Notes: generated from the sequence alone by a model not told the origin. A stretch of 64,000 bases of DNA from Actinomadura viridilutea (GCA_003001795.1 PVNI01000005.1:248001-312000), one strand, 5' to 3'. Numbered from the stretch's first letter, positions 25,752 through 35,222 are shown. Numbers and translations are program-made.

Positions 25752-27205
25752 CCACGACCTTCGGCTCCGACGACGCCACCGCGCCCGGCGGCGCCGCCGC
25801 GATCGACGGCGAGGCGTCGGCCGCCGAAGGCAAGGCGGCGGGCGCGGGCGCGGCGAGCGCCGGGCGGCTGCTGGACCGTGGCCACCGGGCGGTGACCGCC
25901 GGGATCGTGCTCGTCGTGACGCTCCTGGCGTTCGAGGCCATGGCGGTCGGCACCGTCATGCCGGTCACGGCGCGGGATCTCGACGGCCTGGAGCTGTACG
26001 CGTGGGCGTTCAGCGCCACGTTCATCGCCAGCGTGTTCGCCCTCGTGCTGGCGGGCGGCTGGTGCGACCGGTCCGGCCCGGCGCATCCCCTCCTGACCGG
26101 GCTGGCCGTGTTCGTCGCCGGGCTGGCCGCCGCCGGGTTCGCCCCGTCGATGTGGGTGTTCGTCCTGGGACGCGCCGTGCAGGGGCTCGGCAGCGGCCTG
26201 GCGATGGTCCCGCTGTACGTGGTGGTCGCCCGGGTGTACCCCGAGCCGCTGCGGCCGCGGGCGTTCGCGGCGCTGTCGGCCGCCTGGGTGCTGCCGTCGC
26301 TGCTCGGCCCGGCCGTGGGCGGCACCGTGGCCGAGCACGCCGGGTGGCGCTGGGTGTTCCTCGGGCTGATCCCGCTGGTCGTCCCGCCCACCGTCATGCT
26401 CGTGCCCGCCCTGCGCGGCCTGCGCCGGCCGTCGGGCTCCGCGCCGCCGCCCCGGACCGCCCGGCACGCCTCCCGCGTCCTGGCCGCCGTCACGACCGCG
26501 GCGGGCGCCGCCGCGCTGCTGTACGCGCTGGACCATCCGCGCTGGAGCCTGCTGCCCGTGGCGGCGGCGGCCGCGGCGGGGCTCGGCTTCGGGCTGCTGC
26601 GGCTGATGCCCGCCGGGACGCTGCGGATGCGGCGCGGCCTGCCCAGCGTCGTGCTGGCGCGGGGCCTGCTGGCGGGCGCGTTCTTCGGCACCGACGTGTT
26701 CATCCCGTTGGCGCTGACCTCGCTGCACGGGTTCAGCCCCACGCAGGCGGGCGTGGTGCTGATGGGCGCCTCGCTGGGCTGGTCGGCGGCGTCGCAGTAC
26801 CAGGGCCGTTCCCGCCGCCCCCGGGCGTTCTTCGCGGTGCTCGGCGCCGGGTTCGTCACCGCCGGGGTCGTCGCGGTGACGATCACCGCGCAGCTTCCCG
26901 GATGGTGGACGGCGCCGGCGTGGATCCTCGGCGGCGTCGGCATGGGCCTGGCGATCGGCAGTTTCAGCGTGCTGCTGCTGGAGCTGTCGCCCGAGGACGA
27001 GCAGGGCGTCAACTCCTCCGCCCTGCAGATCGCCGACACGCTCGGCTCGTCGCTGGTGGTCGGCGCCGCGGGCGCGGTCGTCACCGGTTTCGGCGCCGAC
27101 CGGCTCCGGGTGGGGCTCGCCGTGGCCGGGGCGATGGTCGCGGTGGTCGCCGTGCTCGGCGTGCTCGCCTGCCTCCGTCTCACGCCGTCCGAGGGGAACG
27201 GGTGA
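25748..27205 (+). CDS. MFS transporter (DHA2-like, 14-helix type drug/metabolite exporter)
   Basis: A 485-residue membrane protein. After an acidic 50-residue N-terminus come 12-14 hydrophobic helices. The MFS motif A-like loop AGGWCDRSG and the RAVQGLGSGLAMVPLYVVVARVYP segment, typical of multidrug exporters, are present. A second-half motif is replaced by a QYQGRSRRP loop. The ATG at 25748 gives the expected start. The next gene overlaps by 4 bp (GTGA), so this transporter and the QueA-like enzyme are translationally coupled; a shared small-molecule pathway is a fair inference, but the substrate is unknown. Confidence 0.85.
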   Translation: MTTTFGSDDATAPGGAAAIDGEASAAEGKAAGAGAASAGRLLDRGHRAVTAGIVLVVTLLAFEAMAVGTVMPVTARDLDGLELYAWAFSATFIASVFALVLAGGWCDRSGPAHPLLTGLAVFVAGLAAAGFAPSMWVFVLGRAVQGLGSGLAMVPLYVVVARVYPEPLRPRAFAALSAAWVLPSLLGPAVGGTVAEHAGWRWVFLGLIPLVVPPTVMLVPALRGLRRPSGSAPPPRTARHASRVLAAVTTAAGAAALLYALDHPRWSLLPVAAAAAAGLGFGLLRLMPAGTLRMRRGLPSVVLARGLLAGAFFGTDVFIPLALTSLHGFSPTQAGVVLMGASLGWSAASQYQGRSRRPRAFFAVLGAGFVTAGVVAVTITAQLPGWWTAPAWILGGVGMGLAIGSFSVLLLELSPEDEQGVNSSALQIADTLGSSLVVGAAGAVVTGFGADRLRVGLAVAGAMVAVVAVLGVLACLRLTPSEGNG

Positions 27206-28224
27206 CGACCCCGCCGGGCGTCGCGCTCCCGGCCGCGCCCGCGGCGCGGGAACCGCCCGAGGAGCGCGGCCTGGCCCGCGACGCCGTCCGGCTCCTGGTC
27301 GGCCGCCGCTCCACCGGCGAGATCGCCCACCACCGGTTCCGGGACCTGCCCGGGCTGCTGGACCCCGGCGACCTGCTGGTGGTCAACACCTCGGCGACGC
27401 TGCCCGCCGCCGTGCGGCTGGACAGGCTCGCCGTCCACTTCTCGACGCCGCTGCCGGGCGACGACGGGCTGTGGCTCGTGGAGCTGCGGCGGCGCACCGC
27501 GACGGCGAGCGTCCCGTACGGCGGCGGCAGCCCCGGCGAGTGGATCCCGATGCCCGGCGGCGCCACGCTCGTCCTCGTCCGGCGGCACACCGAGCGGCTC
27601 TGGGCGGCCCGGTTGGACAGGACGGTCGTCCCCTACCTGCACCGGCACGGGGTGCCGATCCGGTACGGCTACGTACGCCGCGACTGGCCCATCGCCGCGT
27701 ACCAGACCGTGTTCGCCCGCGACCGCGACAGCGGCGGCGCGGAGATGCCCAGCGCGACCCGGCCGTTCACCACCGACCTGGTGACGGCGCTCGTCTCCCG
27801 CGGGATTCTGCTGGCTCCCCTCACCCTGCACACGGGACTGTCCTCCCCCGAGGCCCACGAGCCCCCGTCCGCGGAACGCTACGAAGTGCCGGAGCCGACG
27901 GCCGCGTTGATCGAGCATGTGCGAGCCCACGGCGGACGTGTCATCGCGGTGGGGACGACCGTCGTGCGCGCCCTGGAGACGGCCGTGGACGCCGACGGGC
28001 AGGTCCGACCGTCACACGGCTGGACCGAGCACGTCGTCACCCCTGACAGCGGCGTGAGGGCCGTGGACGGGCTCCTCACCGGCCTGCACGACCCCCGGTC
28101 GTCCCACATGACGGTGCTCACCGCGATCGCCGGTCCCGGCCTGGTCGCCGCCTCCTACCGGGCCGCCGTCGACCACGGCTACCTCGGGCACGAGTTCGGC
28201 GACGCCCACCTCGTCCTCCCCTGA
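27202..28224 (+). CDS. QueA-like S-adenosylmethionine:tRNA ribosyltransferase-isomerase paralogue
   Basis: A 340-residue protein aligned along its length with QueA: LDPGDLLVVNTSATLPAAVRL matches NPGDLLVFNNTRVIPARL, and YQTVFARDRD, RVIAVGTTVVRALETA, VDGLLTGLHDPRSSHMTVLTAIAG and YRAAVDHGYLGHEFGDAHLVL follow. Two blocks that are invariant in E. coli QueA are changed: PTAGLHF reads PSATRPF, and HVGAGTFQPV reads HTGLSSPEAH. QueA forms epoxyqueuosine from preQ1-tRNA and AdoMet. With these changes and no other queuosine genes in view, this protein may act on another substrate. The GTG start overlaps the MFS stop. Confidence 0.8.
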   Translation: MTTPPGVALPAAPAAREPPEERGLARDAVRLLVGRRSTGEIAHHRFRDLPGLLDPGDLLVVNTSATLPAAVRLDRLAVHFSTPLPGDDGLWLVELRRRTATASVPYGGGSPGEWIPMPGGATLVLVRRHTERLWAARLDRTVVPYLHRHGVPIRYGYVRRDWPIAAYQTVFARDRDSGGAEMPSATRPFTTDLVTALVSRGILLAPLTLHTGLSSPEAHEPPSAERYEVPEPTAALIEHVRAHGGRVIAVGTTVVRALETAVDADGQVRPSHGWTEHVVTPDSGVRAVDGLLTGLHDPRSSHMTVLTAIAGPGLVAASYRAAVDHGYLGHEFGDAHLVLP

Positions 28225-28319
28225 GACACCACCTGTCCCAGCAGGCGACGGCAGAGGTGTCCACATGCCGGACCTGACGCGCGGACGCGGCGCCCCGGCC
28301 GGTAGCGTTGGGAGCAGCC

Positions 28320-29528
28320 ATGGACGCGACAGCAGAGCGCACCCTGCTCATCACACTCACCGGCCGCGACCGCCCCGGGGTGACATCCCGGCTGTTCAGC
28401 ACACTCGCCGAATTCCCGCTGACGGTCTCCGACGTGGAGCAGGTCGTCATCCGGGGGCGGCTGGTGCTGGGCGTGCTGGTCGCCTACACCGACGGCGTGG
28501 ACATCGGCCAGGTGTGGAGCGCCGCCGAACGCGTCGCCACCGACCTCGACATGGAGGTCGAACTGTCCACCGGGCGGTTCCGCACCCTGCCCAAGCGCCG
28601 CGGCCGGCTGCACGTGACGGTGCTGGGCGCGCCGCTGCGCCCGGCCGCGATGGCCGGGATCGCCGGCCGCATCGCCGCCGGCGGCGCCAACATCGACCGC
28701 ATCGAACGCCTCGCCGACAACCCGGTGACCTGCATCGAGATGGACGTGTCCGGCGCCGACCCGGAGGCGCTGCGCGCCGCGCTGGCGGTGGAGGCGGCCG
28801 AGCAGCAGGTCGACGTGGCCGTCCAGCCCGGCGGGCTGCACCGGCGGGCCAAGCGGCTGATCGTGATGGACGTCGACTCCACCCTGATCCAGGGCGAGGT
28901 CATCGAGCTGCTGGCCGCGCAGGCCGGCTGCCAGGAGGAGGTCGCCAAGGTCACCGAGGCGGCCATGCGCGGCGAACTGGACTTCGAGGGCTCGCTGCGC
29001 GAACGCGTCGCGCTGCTGGCCGGGCTGGACGCGTCCGCCATCGACGAGGTGCGCCGCCAGGTGAAGCTGGCCGCCGGGGCCCGCACGATGGTGCGCACCC
29101 TCAAGCGGCTCGACTACAAGTTCGCCATCGTCAGCGGCGGGTTCACCCAGGTCACCGACGCGCTCGCCGCCGACCTCGGCATCGACTACGCCGCCGCCAA
29201 CACCCTGGAGATCAAGGACGGCAAGCTCACCGGCCGGGTGATCGGGCCGGTGATCGACCGGGCGGGCAAGGCCGCGGCGCTGGAGCGGTTCGCCCGCGAG
29301 GCCGGCATCCCGATCAGCCAGACCGTCGCGATCGGCGACGGCGCCAACGACCTGGACATGCTGCAGGCCGCCGGGCTCGGCATCGCCTACAACGCCAAGC
29401 CGGTGGTGCGGCAGGCCGCCGACACCGCCGTCAACGTCCCCTACCTCGACACGATCCTGTTCCTGCTCGGCATCTCCCGCGAGGAGGTCGAAGCCGCCGA
29501 CGCCGCGGACGCGACCACCACCCGCTGA
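28320..29528 (+). CDS. serB: phosphoserine phosphatase SerB with tandem ACT domains
   Basis: A 402-residue protein. Two ACT domains occupy about 1-170 (LLITLTGRDRPGVTSRLFSTL; LHVTVLGAPLRPAAMAGIAGRI). The HAD catalytic domain follows with DVDSTLI (nucleophile Asp184, acid/base Asp186), IVSGGFT and IGDGANDLDML. It hydrolyses phosphoserine in the last step of serine synthesis; the ACT domains bind serine as feedback regulators, as in mycobacterial SerB2. The ATG at 28320 is preceded by GGGAGCAG. It is transcribed away from the QueA-like gene after a 95-bp gap. Confidence 0.95.
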   Translation: MDATAERTLLITLTGRDRPGVTSRLFSTLAEFPLTVSDVEQVVIRGRLVLGVLVAYTDGVDIGQVWSAAERVATDLDMEVELSTGRFRTLPKRRGRLHVTVLGAPLRPAAMAGIAGRIAAGGANIDRIERLADNPVTCIEMDVSGADPEALRAALAVEAAEQQVDVAVQPGGLHRRAKRLIVMDVDSTLIQGEVIELLAAQAGCQEEVAKVTEAAMRGELDFEGSLRERVALLAGLDASAIDEVRRQVKLAAGARTMVRTLKRLDYKFAIVSGGFTQVTDALAADLGIDYAAANTLEIKDGKLTGRVIGPVIDRAGKAAALERFAREAGIPISQTVAIGDGANDLDMLQAAGLGIAYNAKPVVRQAADTAVNVPYLDTILFLLGISREEVEAADAADATTTR

Positions 29529-29653
29529 CACCGCACGCTGATCCTGCGCGCTGACACCGCGCCCTGGACGGCCCCCTCCGCCGCATACGATCATCGAGGT
29601 CCCGTTCGGGGTACGTGCCGACCGGGCATCGCGAGTCCAGGGGCGGTGGAACG

Positions 29654-31909
29654 GTGCTGCAGCGTGCGCGCGAGGCGGTCGCCGCCATCGGCGGACGGGC
29701 GGCGCCCTTCTTCGGGCTCGCCGCCGCGCTCGCCATGGCCGTCCCGCTCGTCGCGGGCGCGCTGACCGGGCACGCCGCACAGGGCGCGATGATCGCGCTC
29801 GGCGCGTACCTGGTGGGGCTGCGGGCCCCGGAAGGGCCGTACGGGGCGCGCGCCCGCAACCTGGCCGGCGCCGTGCTGGTGGTCGCGGTCGGCGCGACGA
29901 TCGGCGGCAACCTCGCCGGGCACGCCTGGCTCGCGGTGGCCGTCGTGCCGATCGTGATGGCGCTGGGCAGCGCCGTCCCGTGGATCGGCCCGACCGCGGG
30001 GCTCGCGGCGCTCCTCACCGCCGTCCGCCCGCCCACGCAGGACGTCCTCTACAACGGCTTCCTCGAGCTGCTCGGCGGGCTGCTGGTCAGCGCCCTGCTG
30101 CTCGCGCCCTGGCCGGCCCGGCGGCTGCGCCCCCTGCGCGCCGCGCTCGCCGAGGCCGCGGGCGCCGCCGCCGGGCTGTTGGACGCCGTCGCCCAGAACG
30201 TCGGCGAGCAGGACACCGGTCCGCTCAGGACCGTCGAGGCCGCCGAGCCCGAGCTGGCCTCCGTCGCCCTCCGGCCCGACTGGGAGGCCTCCCGCCGCGC
30301 CGCGTCCCGCGCCCTGGCCAACGCCCGCGCCACCTACGGCTTCTACCGGTCGGGACGCGGACGCGAGGAGCCCGCCCGCCCCGAGCGTCTCATCGACGCG
30401 CTGGCCCGGATCGTGCACGAGACCGTCGCGCTGCACTCGCTGGTGGACGCGGTGCGGCGCCGCCCGCCCGACCGCGAATGGGAGATGGAGGCGCGCGTCG
30501 CCGTCGCCGCACTGGCCGCCCGGCTGCGCCTCATCGCGGGCGCCGTCGCCGCGCCGAACGGCGCGCCCCTGGGCGACGCCGACTCGGCGGCGGTGCGCCG
30601 TCTCGGCCGCCGGATCGAGGGCATCCGGCGCGCCAGTCTGGCCGGGGACGAGGACCTGCTCGCCGCGGCGCTGCTCGTGCAGCTGCGCCGCTCGGCGGAA
30701 CGCGTCTCCGGCGAGATCGAATCGGCGCGCCGCATCGTGTCCGGCGGCCTGCGCATCGGGTTCGCGCCGCCCCGGCCGCCGGCCGCCCCGCGCCCCGGGC
30801 CGCTGTGGAGCCGCGTCGCCACCGCCGTGCGCACCCGTTCGCCGGGATTCCGGCAGGCCGCGCGGGTGTTCGTCACCGCGGCCGTGGCGATGGCGCTGGC
30901 CGCGGCCCTGCGCCTGCCGCACGGGCAATGGCTGACGATCACCGCGGCGCTCGGGCTGCGCGCCACGTACGACGAGACCGTCACCCACCTGATCCAGCGC
31001 GTCGGCGGCACCGTGATCGGCTCGGTGATCGCCGCGGTCCTGCTCGCGCTGGCGCCCGGCCAGGTCACGGCGGCGGCCGTCCTGTTCGGGTTCGCGTTCG
31101 CGGCGTTCGCGCTGCGGTCGGTGAACTTCGGCTACTGGATGCTGTTCGGCACGCCGGTGGTCCTCATGCTGCTGGACTTCTCCGCGCCGTCGGACTGGAC
31201 GGCGGCGGGCGAGCGCATCGGCCTCGTCGTCGCCGGAGGCGCGCTGGCGTTCGCCGCGACCCGGCTGCTGTGGCCGACCGGGCACGCCGAACGCCTGCCC
31301 GCCCAGCTCGGCCGGCTGCTCACCGTCCACGCCGACCTGGTGCGCGCCACGGCCGCCGTCGTGGAGGGCGACCTCGAACGCCTGCCCCGCGACAAGGTCG
31401 TCGCCGCCGAGCAGGCCGTGGAGGCCGTGACGGACGCCCGCACGCACCTGCGGAACGAGCGCGTCCCCGACGGCGAGCGCATCGACCGGCTGACCGAGGT
31501 GATCAGCGCCGCCCGCCGCATCCGCGACCACCTCGTCGCCGTGACCCGCATGACGCGCCGGGACGCCGAGGACACCGGGCCCGTCCCGCAGATCCTCGAC
31601 CGGGTCGCCGACCACCTGGAGGAGATCGACGACCGCCTGACCGCCGCGGAGGCGGCCGACCTGCCGCCGCTGCGCGAACGGCTCGACGAGGACTTCGCCG
31701 ACCTCGACGCCCACCTGGCGAGGCTGGCCGGGCGCCGCCGCGCCGAGATCAGGGGCGGCGTGGGCACCGACGAGCAGACGCCCGTGCGGCACGCGGTGCT
31801 GCAGATCTCCGGCTCCCGCCACGCGCTGCGGTCGCTGCGCAGGGACGTCGACGCCCTGGTCGCCGGCTGCCTCGCCGCGGCGCGGCCAGGCTCCCCGCGC
31901 CCGTTCTAG
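29654..31909 (+). CDS. FUSC-family (aromatic-acid exporter-like) membrane protein
   Basis: A protein of about 751 residues with two membrane blocks: about 20-170 (six short helices, AAQGAMIALGAYLVGLRAP) and about 415-540 (HGQWLTITAALGLRATYDETVTHLIQRVGGTVIGSV, the FUSC_2 signature). These are separated and followed by long helical cytoplasmic domains. Related proteins (AaeB, YccS) export aromatic or hydroxycinnamic acids. The start is uncertain: GTG 29654 has a weak site, and a GTG at 29615 would add 13 residues. It converges on sixA, with its stop in a tandem repeat. Confidence 0.85.
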   Translation: MLQRAREAVAAIGGRAAPFFGLAAALAMAVPLVAGALTGHAAQGAMIALGAYLVGLRAPEGPYGARARNLAGAVLVVAVGATIGGNLAGHAWLAVAVVPIVMALGSAVPWIGPTAGLAALLTAVRPPTQDVLYNGFLELLGGLLVSALLLAPWPARRLRPLRAALAEAAGAAAGLLDAVAQNVGEQDTGPLRTVEAAEPELASVALRPDWEASRRAASRALANARATYGFYRSGRGREEPARPERLIDALARIVHETVALHSLVDAVRRRPPDREWEMEARVAVAALAARLRLIAGAVAAPNGAPLGDADSAAVRRLGRRIEGIRRASLAGDEDLLAAALLVQLRRSAERVSGEIESARRIVSGGLRIGFAPPRPPAAPRPGPLWSRVATAVRTRSPGFRQAARVFVTAAVAMALAAALRLPHGQWLTITAALGLRATYDETVTHLIQRVGGTVIGSVIAAVLLALAPGQVTAAAVLFGFAFAAFALRSVNFGYWMLFGTPVVLMLLDFSAPSDWTAAGERIGLVVAGGALAFAATRLLWPTGHAERLPAQLGRLLTVHADLVRATAAVVEGDLERLPRDKVVAAEQAVEAVTDARTHLRNERVPDGERIDRLTEVISAARRIRDHLVAVTRMTRRDAEDTGPVPQILDRVADHLEEIDDRLTAAEAADLPPLRERLDEDFADLDAHLARLAGRRRAEIRGGVGTDEQTPVRHAVLQISGSRHALRSLRRDVDALVAGCLAAARPGSPRPF

Positions 31910-31968
31910 CCTTCCGCGCCCGTCCTAGCCTTCCGCGCCCGTTCTAGCCTTCCGCGCCCGTTCTAGGC
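31902..31968. repeat. 3.5 tandem copies of a 19-bp unit over the FUSC/SixA stop codons
   Basis: The unit CGTTCTAGCCTTCCGCGCC is repeated at 31902, 31921 (one change), 31940 and partly at 31959. Each copy holds a CTAG. The first CTAG contains the FUSC stop (TAG, 31907-31909) and the last contains the SixA stop (31963-31965). Duplication has thus spread the two genes apart at what was probably a shared stop. Confidence 0.9.
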
Positions 31969-32433
31969 GTCCTTGGGAGTGCGGTAGGTGACGAGCGTGC
32001 CCGCGCCGTGCCAGGCGTCCGACCAGCCGCCCTCCCACTCGATCACGGCCAGCGCGCACGTGGGGAAGGAGTCCGGCGCGGCCCCGGTCAGATCGTGCAC
32101 GAGCTGGTGCACCGACGGGTTGTGGCCGACGAGCAGCACCGTGCGCACGTCGTCGTCGGTCTCCCGGACGAGCGTGAGCAGCGCGTCGGCGTCGTTGTCG
32201 TAGATCTGCGGCTCGTACCGCACCTCGGCGGGGACCTCCAGGAGCTCCAGGGTCTCCCGGGTCCGCACCGCCGGGGAGCACAGCACCAGGTCGGGCGTCA
32301 GGCCGTTCTCGCGCAGCCACGCGCCCGCCGCCGCGGCGTCGCGTCGCCCCCGCTCGGCGAGCGCCCGTTCGATGTCGGGCGTCCCTCCGCCCGGAACCGC
32401 CTTGGCATGACGCAGGACGAGCAACGTCGACAT
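31963..32433 (-). CDS. sixA: SixA-type phosphohistidine phosphatase
   Basis: A 156-residue histidine phosphatase of the short SixA type. The RHG-like motif LRHAKAV with the nucleophilic His is at residues 8-9 and the second His lies in LLVGHNPSVHQLV (about 101-107). SixA removes phosphate from histidine of phosphotransfer proteins; actinobacterial homologues may have other phosphate targets. A 37-residue membrane peptide gene lies just upstream of it on the genomic map but is a separate reading frame on the same strand, ending 52 bp before the SixA start. Confidence 0.88.
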   Translation of the reverse strand: MSTLLVLRHAKAVPGGGTPDIERALAERGRRDAAAAGAWLRENGLTPDLVLCSPAVRTRETLELLEVPAEVRYEPQIYDNDADALLTLVRETDDDVRTVLLVGHNPSVHQLVHDLTGAAPDSFPTCALAVIEWEGGWSDAWHGAGTLVTYRTPKDA

Positions 32434-32485
32434 GCCGTCACCTTAGCCGCCGCACCGCCGGACGCCCCGCCGGGGCCGCCCGCGG

Positions 32486-32599
32486 TCAGGGAGCGACCAG
32501 CGCGGCCAGGAGCCACAGGAGGGCGATGATCCCGAACATCGCCCCCAGAACGATGGCCATGCCCTTCCCGCCGGACATGGTGGACTTCCCCGTGCTCAC
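32486..32599 (-). CDS. 37-residue single-span membrane peptide
   Basis: Starts at GTG 32599 with a well-placed GGGAGGC ribosome-binding site. The peptide has a short Lys-containing N-terminus (VSTGKSTMSGGKG) and one transmembrane helix (AIVLGAMFGIIALLWLLAAL) ending VAP. The layout, with a small basic head and a C-terminal AP after the helix, recalls the SGM_5486-type transporter-associated peptides found near sixA genes in Streptomyces; this is recollection, not a search. It precedes sixA on the strand, and the two are probably co-transcribed. Confidence 0.6.
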   Translation of the reverse strand: MSTGKSTMSGGKGMAIVLGAMFGIIALLWLLAALVAP

Positions 32600-32759
32600 G
32601 GCACGCCTCCCGATCATGGTCGTCCGGGGACCGTCGGCCCCTCGACCAGCGTACGGCCCCGTCGTCGCACCCCCGCACCGCCCCGGGTCTACGCCACCCG
32701 GGCGGGCATGGACGGGGGCCGGCGGCCGCACCGGCCGCCGGCCCCCGCGCCGAAGGAGA

Positions 32760-35222
32760 TCACGCCTTGTTCGCGGAGCCTCCCTTGCCCGGGTCGGCGG
32801 GACCGCGCGACGCCTCGCCGACCAGCTCGGCCTTGTCGCCGGCGCCGGCGGCCTCACCGGCCCCGGACGCCGTGCCGGACGTCACGGCGCCCGGCGCGGC
32901 GCCGCCCGCCACGGCGGGCTGCGCGCCGTCCGGCCCGATCAGGTCCGTGCGCCGCTTGGACACCACGATCGCGGCGACCACGATGGCGACGGCCACCACG
33001 GTGACGGCCACCCGCAGCGGCACGTTGCCCGCGTACGTGACGACCGCGTCCGCGATCAGCAGCGCCACCAGGTTCATCACCTTGATCAGCGGGTTGATGG
33101 CCGGGCCCGCGGTGTCCTTGAACGGGTCGCCGACGGTGTCGCCGATGACCGTGGCCTCGTGCGCCTCGCTGCCCTTGCCGCCGAGGTTGCCCTCCTCGAC
33201 CAGCTTCTTGGCGTTGTCCCAGGCGCCGCCGGAGTTGGCCAGGAACACCGCCATGAGCACGCCGGCCGCGATCGCCCCGCCGAGGTAGGCGCCCAGCGGC
33301 GCGTACCCGAGCGCGAACCCGACCGCGATCGGCGTCATGATGGCCAGCAGGCCCGGCGTGGCCAGCTCGCGCTGGGCGTCCCGGGTGCAGATGTCGACCA
33401 CCCGGTCGTAGTCGGGCTTCTCGGAGTAGTCCATGATCCCGGGCTTGGTGCGGAACTGCTCGCGCACCTCGACCACGACCCGTCCGGCCGCCCGGCCCAC
33501 CGCCATGATCGCCAGCCCGGAGAACAGGAACACCACGGCCGCGCCGACGATCAGCCCGATCAGCACGTTCGGGTTGTCGATCGACAGGCTGAAGTCGGCG
33601 AACGTGCCGAGCGCGTCCCGGGCGTCCGCGGACGCGTCGGCCAGCGCGCTCACCACCGTCGTGCGGAACGACCCGAACAGCGCGGTCGCCGCCAGCACCG
33701 CCGTGGCGATCGCGATGCCCTTGGTGATGGCCTTGGTGGTGTTGCCGACCGCGTCCAGCCGCTCCAGCACGGCCGCGCCCTCGCCCTGCACGTCGCCGGA
33801 CATCTCGGCGATGCCCTGCGCGTTGTCGGAGACGGGGCCGAAGGTGTCCATCGACACGATCACGCCGACCGTGGTGAGCAGGCCCGTCCCGGCCATGGCC
33901 ACGGCGAACAGCGCCACCGTGGTGTTGCCGAAGCCGAGCAGGAACGCCCCGTACACGGCGGCGCCGATGACCAGCGCCGTGTAGACGGCCGACTCCAGGC
34001 CCAGCGAGATGCCCGACAGGATCACCGTGGCGGGGCCGGTGCGGGCGCTGTCGGTGACCTCCTTGACCGGCTTGCGGTTGGTCTCGGTGAAGTAGCCGGT
34101 GAGCAGCTGGATGGCGCTGGCCAGCACGATGCCGATCAGCACCGCGCCCAGCGCGACCCACCGCGGGTCGGCGTCCAGGTCGCGGATGGACGGGTCGGTG
34201 ACGCCCGTCAGGGCGGAGAACGACGACGGCAGGTAGGCGAACGCCGCCACCGCCACCAGCACCGCCGAGATCACCGCGGACAGGAAGAAGCCGCGGTTGA
34301 TCGCGGTCATGCCGGAGCGGTCGCCGCCGCGCGGCGCCACCGCGAAGATCCCGATCACCGCGGTGATCACACCGATCATCGGCACGACCAGCGGGAACAC
34401 CAGGCCCTCGGTGCCGAACGCGGCCGACCCCAGGATCAGCGCCGCCACCAGCGTCACCGCGTACGACTCGAACAGGTCCGCGGCCATGCCGGCGCAGTCG
34501 CCGACGTTGTCGCCCACGTTGTCGGCGATGGTCGCCGCGTTGCGCGGGTCGTCCTCGGGAATGCCCTGCTCGACCTTGCCGACCAGGTCGGCGCCCACGT
34601 CCGCGGCCTTGGTGAAGATGCCGCCGCCGACCCGCATGAACATCGCCAGCAGGGCCGCGCCGAAGCCGAAGCCCTCCAGCACCTTGGGCGCGTCGCCCTT
34701 GTAGGCGAGCACCACCACCGCCGCGCCGAACAGGCCGAGCCCGACGGTGAACATCCCGGCGACGCCGCCGGTGCGGAACGCGATCCGCATCGCCCGGCGC
34801 TCGCCGCCCTGCTCCCGGGCCGCCGCGGCGACCCGGAGGTTTCCGCGGACCGCCAGCCACATGCCGACGAAGCCGGTGACCGCGGAGAACAGCGCCCCGA
34901 TGACAAAGAAGACCGACCGTCCCACCCGTTCGGAGGTGGAGTCGGCCGGCAGAAGCAGCAGCAGAAGCGGGATCAGGACCACGAAGACGGCCACCGTGCG
35001 GAACTGGCGCCGCAGGTAGGCCCCCGCACCCTCCTGGACCGCCCGCGCGATGTTCTGCATCTTCTCGGTGCCCTGGCCGGCGGCCAGCACCTCGCGTACC
35101 AGTCCGGCGGCGACGGCCAGTGCGAGCAGCGCGATCACGGCGACGACGACGACCAGTGTCTGGTCGCCGCCGCCGAGATCCACTTCTGCCGCGGCCGGGC
35201 TTGACAGGGAAAGCCCAGACAT
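32760..35222 (-). CDS. hppA: K+-independent proton-pumping membrane pyrophosphatase
   Basis: An 820-residue integral membrane pump with about 16 helices. The pyrophosphate-binding loop KAADVGADLVGKVEQGIPEDDPRNAATIADNVGDNVGDCAGM is complete, as are MDTFGPVSDNAQGIAEM and the C-terminal GDTVGDPFKDTAGP. The residue that decides ion dependence reads GNTTKA (Lys), the mark of K+-independent H+-pumps; K+-dependent ones have Ala. It pumps H+ out or into vesicles at the cost of PPi. The C-terminus has an extra 60-residue Ala/Gly/Pro-rich tail. The ATG at 35222 follows GAGGAGGACGC. Confidence 0.96.
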   Translation of the reverse strand: MSGLSLSSPAAAEVDLGGGDQTLVVVVAVIALLALAVAAGLVREVLAAGQGTEKMQNIARAVQEGAGAYLRRQFRTVAVFVVLIPLLLLLLPADSTSERVGRSVFFVIGALFSAVTGFVGMWLAVRGNLRVAAAAREQGGERRAMRIAFRTGGVAGMFTVGLGLFGAAVVVLAYKGDAPKVLEGFGFGAALLAMFMRVGGGIFTKAADVGADLVGKVEQGIPEDDPRNAATIADNVGDNVGDCAGMAADLFESYAVTLVAALILGSAAFGTEGLVFPLVVPMIGVITAVIGIFAVAPRGGDRSGMTAINRGFFLSAVISAVLVAVAAFAYLPSSFSALTGVTDPSIRDLDADPRWVALGAVLIGIVLASAIQLLTGYFTETNRKPVKEVTDSARTGPATVILSGISLGLESAVYTALVIGAAVYGAFLLGFGNTTVALFAVAMAGTGLLTTVGVIVSMDTFGPVSDNAQGIAEMSGDVQGEGAAVLERLDAVGNTTKAITKGIAIATAVLAATALFGSFRTTVVSALADASADARDALGTFADFSLSIDNPNVLIGLIVGAAVVFLFSGLAIMAVGRAAGRVVVEVREQFRTKPGIMDYSEKPDYDRVVDICTRDAQRELATPGLLAIMTPIAVGFALGYAPLGAYLGGAIAAGVLMAVFLANSGGAWDNAKKLVEEGNLGGKGSEAHEATVIGDTVGDPFKDTAGPAINPLIKVMNLVALLIADAVVTYAGNVPLRVAVTVVAVAIVVAAIVVSKRRTDLIGPDGAQPAVAGGAAPGAVTSGTASGAGEAAGAGDKAELVGEASRGPADPGKGGSANKA

